NCBI GenBank assembly: GCA_024679535.1
Contig: JAIBDF010000025.1
Location: 1 to 32,507, forward strand
Length of the DNA stretch: 32,507 nucleotides
From: Chromatiales bacterium
GTDB taxonomy: Bacteria; Pseudomonadota; Gammaproteobacteria; Steroidobacterales; Woeseiaceae
Direction of reading: 5' to 3'
Every line of letters starts with the position of its first letter. Position 1 is the first letter of the stretch. The notes below the pieces were generated by a model, which saw only the letters and a list, made by a program, of their open reading frames with translations, was not told the DNA's origin and did not search any database. Both the position numbers and the translations under genes were made by a program. Shown one piece after another: positions 24,031 through 32,507 of this stretch.

Positions 24031-25679
24031 ACTACCAAAGGAGTTCGCTCCCCCTCGGCTCGGCCCTGCTGGTCTGTTTTGTGCTCGCGTCCTGTGCCTC
24101 GACGCCGCCCGAGACACTGGAAGGCTCGCTCGACCTCATTCACGCGCGGGCGCTGAAGCGGCATGTCGCATGGCTCGCCCACGACGACCGCGAAGGCCGC
24201 ATGACCGGTGAGGTCGGTTACGATCGGGCAGCCGAGTACGTGGCCGAGCGGCTGGCTTCGATGGGCGTCGAGCCCATGGGCGTTGACGGCTGGTATCAGC
24301 CCGTATCGCTGCGCTCGTACAAGGCGACCGGCGAGGCGAGCGCTTTTATTCTTCATGCCGCCGATGGCGACGAAGCGCTTGTCTACCGGGAGGCGTTCTC
24401 CGTGCAGCCGGACCCGGTCAAGACGTCCACGCAGGTTCGGGCCGAGGTTGTCTACGTTGGCTATGGCGTACATGCGCCGGACCTCGGGTATTCGGATTAC
24501 GCTGGCGTCGACGTGAGCGGCAAGATCGTTGCTCTATATGGCGGTGCGCCAGACGTGCTTGACGGCGAGAAGCGCGCATTTTATGCGGCCTCGAGCACCA
24601 AGCGTGCGGAGCTGGTGTCGCGGGGCGCAATCGGAACGATTTCGCTTCGCTCCAGAAAAAACGAAAAGGACTCGCCCTGGGATGAGGTAAAAAAGCGCAT
24701 CGGCACCCGTGCGTCCATGACTTGGATCAACAAGGCCGGCGAGGCAGCGCGTCATTTTCCTGAGATCCAGGGTCAGGCCTTTGTCAGTCCGCAGGCGGCC
24801 GAAACGTTGTTCGCGAGCTCGCCTCTGAGTTACGAGGAGTCGCTGGATGCGATGGCGGCCGGCACACCCGCTTCCGTCAGCCTGGGTGTTGAAGTGACTA
24901 TCTCGGGAGAAACCACACACGCTGCGCTGACAAGTCCAAATGTGGTGGGCATCGTACGCGGCACAGACCCAACGCTTGCGGACGAGTACGTGGTGTATAC
25001 CGCCCACCTCGACCACGTCGGGGTGCGCGAAGAAGATGGGAAACAGCTCATCTTCAATGGCGCCTATGATAACGCGATGGGCGTGGCCCTGATGCTCGAA
25101 ACGGCCCGAGCTATCGCTGCAGTGCCGCCGCCTCGCTCGGTCGTGTTCATTGCGGTTACCGCAGAAGAAAAGGGTCTTCTCGGTTCCGATTTTTTTGTTA
25201 ACGACCCGACGGTTCCACGCAGCGCGATCGTCGCGAACATCAACCTCGATATGCCCCTGTTTCTCTATCCGGTTGCCGACCTGGTCGCCTTCGGCTCGGA
25301 GAACTCAACCCTCCAGGGGGTCGTCAGGGTTGCGGCCAACGCGGAGGGCTTCTCACTGTCACCAGACCCGGTGCCCGAGCAGAATCTGTTTGTGCGCAGC
25401 GACCAGTACTCGTTTGTTCAAAAGGGCATCCCGGCCATTTACCTGGTCCCCGGGTTCACGTCGCTCGACGACGATGTCGATGGCGAGGCTGTCTTCCGAG
25501 ATCACATCAAGACCCATTATCACGAGCCCAGTGATGACATGAGTCGGCCTGTCGACTGGGGTTCAGCGCTGCGGTTCGCTCGCGCCCACACGCGGATCGG
25601 CTACGCCATTGCGACAGACGCTACGAGACCGACGTGGCTTGAGGGCAATTTCTTCGGCACGCGCTTCGCGCCGCCGTAA
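24027..25679 (+). CDS. M28 family metallopeptidase, lipoprotein
   Basis: A 550-residue predicted lipoprotein aminopeptidase. I start at ATG 24027, overlapping the acyltransferase stop, because this gives a signal with lipobox LASC; the frame open to 23856 has no such head. A PA-like insert lies around residues 140-310. Zinc and catalytic residues of M28 are visible: His327 and Asp329 (HLD), Asp348 (YDNAMG, where DNASG is usual), Glu380-Glu381 (AEEKGLLGS), Asp408 (NLDM) and a late His at 497 or 499 (HYHEPSDD). It should release N-terminal residues from peptides outside the inner membrane. Ends 5 bases before a convergent gene. Confidence 0.92.
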   Translation: MNYQRSSLPLGSALLVCFVLASCASTPPETLEGSLDLIHARALKRHVAWLAHDDREGRMTGEVGYDRAAEYVAERLASMGVEPMGVDGWYQPVSLRSYKATGEASAFILHAADGDEALVYREAFSVQPDPVKTSTQVRAEVVYVGYGVHAPDLGYSDYAGVDVSGKIVALYGGAPDVLDGEKRAFYAASSTKRAELVSRGAIGTISLRSRKNEKDSPWDEVKKRIGTRASMTWINKAGEAARHFPEIQGQAFVSPQAAETLFASSPLSYEESLDAMAAGTPASVSLGVEVTISGETTHAALTSPNVVGIVRGTDPTLADEYVVYTAHLDHVGVREEDGKQLIFNGAYDNAMGVALMLETARAIAAVPPPRSVVFIAVTAEEKGLLGSDFFVNDPTVPRSAIVANINLDMPLFLYPVADLVAFGSENSTLQGVVRVAANAEGFSLSPDPVPEQNLFVRSDQYSFVQKGIPAIYLVPGFTSLDDDVDGEAVFRDHIKTHYHEPSDDMSRPVDWGSALRFARAHTRIGYAIATDATRPTWLEGNFFGTRFAPP

Positions 25680-25684
25680 TCTGG

Positions 25685-26101
25685 TTAGCGTTCGCCGCCA
25701 ACGGTTCGGCCCAACACCTTGATCTCATCGGCCTGTTCGGGCTGCAGCGCATAAATCGCCTTGATACGACAGCCGCGGAACGTATCGAGCTTTGGATACA
25801 GTGCGCGTGGGTCCTGACGAACATCGGGTTCTACGCCGCCATCAAAACGTCTTTCGCAGCGGCTGAAGTACTCAAGCAAAAAGGCCTCTCTGCGCGTGCT
25901 GACGATGACGTATAGATCGCTGACGACGCTGGACGAAAGCGGGTTCATCGTACGGATGGACCGTACCGACGCAAGCTCGTTGACTTCAATGAAGTCTGCG
26001 ATAGCCGTTTCCTCCCGGCGCTCCTCCTTTTCATCCGGTGCCGCACAGGCAGTCAGCAGCATCGATGCGATAATTAAAGAGGTAATTCTGGTGCTGCTCA
26101 T
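25685..26101 (-). CDS. Small lipoprotein, DUF6491-like
   Basis: A 138-residue protein with a lipoprotein signal (lipobox LTAC, Cys19) and a charged Glu/Lys/Arg linker. The rest, with VSDLYVIVSTRREAFLLEYFSRC, a central Asp-rich stretch, then DTFRGCRIKAIYAL, resembles the DUF6491 pattern of two cysteine-containing strands ending in CxIxxI. The family assignment is tentative and no function is known. The ATG shares its A with the TAA stop of the GST-like gene (TAATG), so the two are translationally coupled. Confidence 0.72.
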   Translation of the reverse strand: MSSTRITSLIIASMLLTACAAPDEKEERREETAIADFIEVNELASVRSIRTMNPLSSSVVSDLYVIVSTRREAFLLEYFSRCERRFDGGVEPDVRQDPRALYPKLDTFRGCRIKAIYALQPEQADEIKVLGRTVGGER

Positions 26102-27036
26102 TATCGATCCTCGTACAGGGTCTCTACCCAGGAAATCGCATTGGGAAACGCCTCAATCCAGCGCTCGATATCAGCGCGCATTGCCTCCGGCGCCCGCTCT
26201 CTTTCAATACGAACCTTATCCGCCTTGCCGCCACCGTAGCCTTCCGGCATCAGCCAAAGCCCTGTAAACGCGGCGAACGTGAGGTCCGTGTAGTTGATCT
26301 CATCACCTCCCAGCAATGACTTCCGGCCATCGGTGAGATCGGCATTGATGTCCGCCAGCAGCGTTTCAATGCGCGCTACTGATCTGGCGAAGTGCGTGTC
26401 ATTAATCTTGAACGAGAAGCGGATCATGAATGCCAGAAACGGAAAGATAACTCGCAGCACGACACGCTGCCACGCAGGTGTTGCGGGGCTGTGGATGCCC
26501 CAGGCGTGCAGGGTAAGTTCGCGGTCATGCAGCATGTGGTAATAAATCCAGATCTGCAGGCTGGTGCCGTAGCCGTCGAGCCGCTGCTCGAATGCCACAC
26601 GTTCCGCGGTTGGCTCAAGAAACGCCACGCGCTCGGGGCGCTCTGGCAGGTAGCGGCCATAGATATAGCGGAGAATATCCGGCGAGTTACCAATGACGGA
26701 CCGAACTATGCCGGTCCTGATTTTCAGTTGCGGAACGGTGCGTCCGCGAAAATACGCACCCAGCGTCCCGCCCGCCGTTCGTTCTTCGTAGTCAACGCCG
26801 AGCCGGTCGAGACTCCAGCGAACCTTTTCTACAAAGTGGCTGGCCGAGATGGTGGCGAGCTGGAGCTCGGGGCTGCGCTCCGGGGCGATGATGCCGCTCA
26901 GGGTGATAAGCCAGCGGCACAGCAGCAGCAGGATGACAATACCTGCTGCTGCCACGACTGAAAGTCCGTACCACGCAACAAAGATCGGCGCGATAAAAAG
27001 GATCGCCGCGAAAATCAGTGTGCGATTGTCGGTCAC
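26101..27036 (-). CDS. Membrane-anchored glutathione S-transferase-like protein
   Basis: A 311-residue protein with two N-terminal hydrophobic segments (about 7-22 and 24-50), then a thioredoxin-like GST_N domain (about 58-125; HFVEKVRWSLDRLGVDYEE, then VPQL before the glutathione-binding SP-D segment NSPDIL) and an all-helical GST_C domain with GGDEINYTDLTFAA. GST enzymes are usually soluble, so the membrane anchor is unusual. The first domain has Ser/His rather than CxxC at the helix start. Starts with GTG at 27036, 4 bases after the M13 peptidase stop. Function unknown; detoxification or membrane peroxide defence is possible. Confidence 0.78.
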   Translation of the reverse strand: MTDNRTLIFAAILFIAPIFVAWYGLSVVAAAGIVILLLLCRWLITLSGIIAPERSPELQLATISASHFVEKVRWSLDRLGVDYEERTAGGTLGAYFRGRTVPQLKIRTGIVRSVIGNSPDILRYIYGRYLPERPERVAFLEPTAERVAFEQRLDGYGTSLQIWIYYHMLHDRELTLHAWGIHSPATPAWQRVVLRVIFPFLAFMIRFSFKINDTHFARSVARIETLLADINADLTDGRKSLLGGDEINYTDLTFAAFTGLWLMPEGYGGGKADKVRIERERAPEAMRADIERWIEAFPNAISWVETLYEDR

Positions 27037-27040
27037 CGTC

Positions 27041-29095
27041 TTACCAGATCTTCACGCGTTCTTCGGCTGGCAGGTATAGCGCATCACCCTCCTCAACATT
27101 GAATGCCGCATACCATGCGGGCACATTGCGAACGGGGCCGTTAGCGCGATAAACACCCGGTGAATGCGGATCCGTCGCGATCTGCTGGCGCAGCGCCTCG
27201 TCACGGGTGATTCCACGCCAGACCTGGCCGAAGCCCAGGAAGACACGCTGCGCACCGGTGAAACCATCGATGACTGGTGGCTCTTCACCGTTGCGAGACA
27301 TGTTGTAGGCGAGCAGGCCGATCGTGATCCCGCCGAGATCGCCGATATTCTCTCCCTGCGTGAACTCGCCATTGACAGCAAGATCCTCGAAGGGCATGAA
27401 CGCGTCGTACTGTGCTATCAGCGCACCGGTGCGCTTGTCGAACTCGGTGCGGTCGGCGTCGGTCCACCAGTTGCGCAATACGCCGTCGCCGTCAAATGTG
27501 CTGCCCTTGTCGTCGAAGCCATGGCCGATTTCGTGGCCGATCACCGCGCCAATCGCCCCATAGTTCACCGCGTCGTCTGCTTCCAGGTTGAAGAACGGGG
27601 GTTGCAGGATAGCGGCCGGGAACACGATCTGGTTCAAGGGTGGGTTGTAGTAGGCGTTAACGGTCTGTGGGTTCATGCCCCATTCTGTGCGATCAACCGG
27701 CCCGCCCTGGCGATCGAGCTGACGCTTGTATTCGGCGTACGCGGCGCGCTCGATGTTGCCATAGTAATCGTCTGCCTGTATTTCCAGGGCCGAATAGTCG
27801 CGCCACTTATCCGGGTAACCGATCATTGGCGTGAATTTCGACAGCTTGTCGAGCGCCTGTACTTTGGTTTCCTCGCCCATCCAGTCGAGCTCTTTGATGC
27901 TCTTCTCGTAGGCCTTCACGAGATTTCCGACCAGCTCGAGCATGCGTTCTTTTGCCTCGGGCGGAAAGTGCTCCTTGACGTAAACCTTGCCAACGATTTC
28001 GCCGAGCAGGCCATCAACAGTCGAGACCGCGCGCCGCCAGTCGGGGCGCTGCTCTTCGGTGCCAGACAAAACCTTTCCGTAGAACTGGAAGTTCTGCTCG
28101 TCAAATTCACGCGTGAGGCGCTCGGCCGTATTGTTGATCGCGCTCCATGTCAGGTAGGTCTTCCAGGTGTCCAGATCCGTATCGGTCATGATGCCGTCGA
28201 GGGCCTTCATGTAGTCAAGCGTGTAGACAACGATCTCCGGAAGGTCCTGGATGCCAATCTCTGACAGGTAACCGTCCCAGTTGAATGCCGGCATGACCTC
28301 TGGAAGATCGGCGAGCGCGAACTTCTTGTAGTTGCCCGCGTAATCGCGTGCCTTTTCTTTGGTCATGTTTTCGGCGGCGAGGCGGGTTTCAATTGCCATG
28401 ACGGTCTGCGCGGCGGCGGCGCCATCCTCGATGCCGGCAAGGTCGAACATCTTGCCGACGTGTTCAACATACTTGGTACGAAGTTCTTCGGAGGTTTCAT
28501 CGTCCTTGAAATAGTATTCCCGATCCGGCAGGCCCAGCCCGCTTTGCGCAATCAAGATCGCATACTGGCTCGGGTTGAGGAAGTCGGTCAGCTGCTGCGC
28601 CCCGAATGGCGCATCAAGCCCGCGCTTAATTGCTGACGCGAAGTAGACCGCGAGGTCGTCGTGGTTGGAAATGGCGTTGATGCGATCGAGTTCCGGCTGC
28701 AGCGGCTCCAGGCCGCGTGCTTCGCGCGTGTCCCAGTCGAGAAACGAGCTGTACAGGTCGCCGACCTTTTGTTCGTCGGTCCCCTTGGCAAAGTCTCCGG
28801 TTGCGGACCTCTCGATAATTGCTTTGACGGCCTCCTGGGATTCGTCGCGCAGAATATTGAACAGTCCGTAGCGCGCCTTGTCGGCCGGCATCTCGGTCTC
28901 TTTAACCCACGTTCCATTGACGTAGGCGAAGAAGTCGTCGCCCGGCCGAACGCTGGTGTCCATGCCGGCAAGATCGACGCCAGAGATGAGCGGCTGTGGC
29001 GACTCGGTAACCGGGTCCGCCGCTGGTTCCGCCGCTTCCTGGCCGCACGCGGCCACGCACAGCAGCGCGATGGCGCTGATAAATAGTTTTTTCAC
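27041..29095 (-). CDS. M13 family metallopeptidase (neprilysin-like), lipoprotein
   Basis: A 684-residue zinc endopeptidase of the PepO/neprilysin family with a lipoprotein signal (lipobox VAAC). The family N-terminus DLAGMDTSVRPGDDFFAYVNGTW is clear. The zinc site is His521-Glu-Ile-Gly-His525 with Glu582 and Asp586 in GENIGDLGG, and NAYYNP plus FPAAILQPPFF substrate-region motifs precede it. The protein ends in VKIW, the conserved C-terminus. Starts with GTG behind AGGGGAA. It should cut peptides in the periplasm or at the outer membrane. First gene of a three-gene set with the GST-like and DUF6491-like genes. Confidence 0.95.
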   Translation of the reverse strand: MKKLFISAIALLCVAACGQEAAEPAADPVTESPQPLISGVDLAGMDTSVRPGDDFFAYVNGTWVKETEMPADKARYGLFNILRDESQEAVKAIIERSATGDFAKGTDEQKVGDLYSSFLDWDTREARGLEPLQPELDRINAISNHDDLAVYFASAIKRGLDAPFGAQQLTDFLNPSQYAILIAQSGLGLPDREYYFKDDETSEELRTKYVEHVGKMFDLAGIEDGAAAAQTVMAIETRLAAENMTKEKARDYAGNYKKFALADLPEVMPAFNWDGYLSEIGIQDLPEIVVYTLDYMKALDGIMTDTDLDTWKTYLTWSAINNTAERLTREFDEQNFQFYGKVLSGTEEQRPDWRRAVSTVDGLLGEIVGKVYVKEHFPPEAKERMLELVGNLVKAYEKSIKELDWMGEETKVQALDKLSKFTPMIGYPDKWRDYSALEIQADDYYGNIERAAYAEYKRQLDRQGGPVDRTEWGMNPQTVNAYYNPPLNQIVFPAAILQPPFFNLEADDAVNYGAIGAVIGHEIGHGFDDKGSTFDGDGVLRNWWTDADRTEFDKRTGALIAQYDAFMPFEDLAVNGEFTQGENIGDLGGITIGLLAYNMSRNGEEPPVIDGFTGAQRVFLGFGQVWRGITRDEALRQQIATDPHSPGVYRANGPVRNVPAWYAAFNVEEGDALYLPAEERVKIW

Positions 29096-29200
29096 TGTGT
29101 TTCCCCTTGAAAGATAGGTCGCGACCGGCCTGCACCGGGCGCGTATTTGCTCGTTTTTTAGGACTCGTTACAAATGAAATAATTCAGTCGAGATTGCGCG

Positions 29201-31675
<2,475 letters not shown>

Positions 31676-31677
31676 TC

Positions 31678-31700
31678 AAAAACGGGGATACGAAGTACCC
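31678..31700 (-). terminator. Terminator-like hairpin between recF and gyrB
   Basis: In the minus sense GGGTAC, loop TTC, GTA(T)CCC forms a stem with one bulged T, followed by CG and five T. It lies 26-48 bases after the recF stop and about 36 bases before gyrB. It could reduce read-through from recF into gyrB; the short T run makes it weak. Confidence 0.35.
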
Positions 31701-31725
31701 TCAAAGCGTTATATTTCAGGCCTTT

Positions 31726-32507
31726 TCAGGTGTTTTTGAGGGGGCTGAAGACACCGTGTTCCACGTGAAACATCGCACTACCGCCGGGAACACTCAGCGC
31801 CCCCTTATCAAGGCTCGTGGCAACCACCTGACAGCCCAGCCCGAGAACCGCGTCCAGCAGTCGCGATAGCGAGTCCGCGTCCAGTTCGGCTGCCGGATCA
31901 TCAAGCAGCAGCAGCAATGGCCGCTCCAGCGCGGTCTGCGCGGTATCCGTCGCGGCCAGAATCATGGCGCTGGCCAGCAGCTTTTGCTGACCGCGCGAAA
32001 CGAGCTTCCGCGCCTGGCGCTCGTCGAATCGAATCCTGAGGTCTGCGCGGTGTGGGCCCTGTTGTGTCGAGCCCAGGTGGAGGTCTCGCTCCAGCCCCTC
32101 CTCCAGGGATTGCTGCAGCTCCTTGTCCTTCATCCAGCCCTGTTGATACTCAAAGCCAAGCTCAGTACCCAGCAGCGCGAGCCCATATTCCGCGAGGCTG
32201 TCGGTGGCGGTCTCGAGCGCCCTGCGTCGCGACGCATCAAGAGCCCGGCTTAATTCCACAAACTCCGTGTTCCAGCTCTTCAGCGCCGCGGGAGTTGCCC
32301 CGGCCTTGAGTGCCGCGTTCCTTTGTTTCAGCGCTCGCCGAAATCGGCGCCAGGTGTCAAGGTGGTCGTGTTCCACGTGGAACGCGATCCAATCCAGAAA
32401 CCGTCGACGCAGCTCTGGGCCCCCCGCCACCAAATTATGAACCTCGGGGTCAACCACCTGCAGCGGCAACGCGTCCGCAAGCGCCGCCACCCCGACGTCA
32501 CCGCTAC
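31726..32507 (-). CDS. recF: DNA replication and repair protein RecF, C-terminal part
   Basis: Partial gene running off the right edge; the frame is open to base 32507 and the stop is TGA at 31728-31726. RecF is an SMC-like ATPase that loads RecA at gapped DNA. The visible part includes NLVAGGPELRRRFLDW, the signature TQQGPHRADLRI, the SRGQQKLLASAMILA stretch (ABC signature region) and Walker B LLLLDDPAAELD followed by the D-loop. Walker A lies beyond the window. The coding sequence holds two ParB-site palindromes, which give it two FHVEH peptides. Confidence 0.95.
   Translation of the reverse strand, partial: SGDVGVAALADALPLQVVDPEVHNLVAGGPELRRRFLDWIAFHVEHDHLDTWRRFRRALKQRNAALKAGATPAALKSWNTEFVELSRALDASRRRALETATDSLAEYGLALLGTELGFEYQQGWMKDKELQQSLEEGLERDLHLGSTQQGPHRADLRIRFDERQARKLVSRGQQKLLASAMILAATDTAQTALERPLLLLLDDPAAELDADSLSRLLDAVLGLGCQVVATSLDKGALSVPGGSAMFHVEHGVFSPLKNT
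31757..31772. promoter_or_regulatory. parS site (ParB binding) in recF 3' end
   Basis: TGTTCCACGTGAAACA matches the parS consensus TGTTNCACGTGAAACA at every position. It lies in the last codons of recF, near the expected replication origin, where parS sites cluster. On the recF strand it encodes MFHVEH. Confidence 0.85.
32369..32384. promoter_or_regulatory. Second parS-type site in recF
   Basis: TGTTCCACGTGGAACG contains a perfect 14-bp palindrome, GTTCCACGTGGAAC, the form I recall for Pseudomonas parS. It lies 612 bp from the first site, within the same gene and the same reading frame, encoding FHVEH again. Confidence 0.78.

Noticed and set aside
27164-28264. 366-codon open frame on the plus strand
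   Set aside because: Antisense to the M13 peptidase, with no recognisable motif.
29121-29142. Hairpin upstream of the M13 peptidase as gyrB terminator
   Set aside because: The 8-pair stem has a mismatch and no T run on the gyrB-sense side; too weak to call.

Overview
The window is a GC-rich chromosomal segment of a gammaproteobacterium. The evidence is a set of conserved housekeeping blocks: recF-gyrB, glyQS-gmhB-acyltransferase, glnA-ntrB-ntrC, and yibN-secB-gpsA divergent from envC-ctpA-yibQ. From memory this is close to the order in Pseudomonas and, in part, E. coli, with extra genes inserted. The abundance of secreted peptidases and lipoproteins, plus the AbgT transporter, would suit a marine or sediment lineage such as Woeseiales or relatives, but this placement is inference. 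No rRNA, tRNA, CRISPR array, insertion sequence or prophage was seen.

Layout. 1-3027 (+): end of an AbgT transporter and a HerA/FtsK-type ATPase. 3041-7715 (-): a cell-envelope operon envC > ctpA > yibQ-like deacetylase > methyltransferase > six-domain Kazal inhibitor. 7822-9848 (+): yibN-secB-gpsA. 9866-13449 (+): DUF3179 protein, YkvI-like transporter and a Tat-exported FAD oxidase, apparently inserted between gpsA and trmL. 13446-13910 (-): trmL. 13932-14861 (+): class 1B dihydroorotate dehydrogenase. 14913-19406 (-): glnA, a DUF4124 protein, ntrB and ntrC. 19710-25679 (+): glyQ-glyS-gmhB-acyltransferase-M28 peptidase, tightly packed. 25685-29095 (-): M13 peptidase, membrane-anchored GST-like protein and a small lipoprotein. 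29201-32507 (-): gyrB and partial recF, so oriC is probably not far beyond the right edge.

The best regulatory signals are non-coding. Upstream of glnA there is a full nitrogen-control promoter: two NtrC-type palindromes 31 bp apart and a well-spaced sigma-54 -24/-12 element. An intrinsic-terminator-like hairpin lies between that promoter and the glnA ribosome-binding site. Two parS-type ParB-binding palindromes sit inside recF, both read as the peptide FHVEH. The most unusual protein is the secreted protein at 3041-3904, with six Kazal-like domains that all have exactly the same four-cysteine spacing and lack the usual third disulfide. The start of ntrB is an annotation problem: there is no ATG, GTG or TTG where its conserved N-terminus begins.
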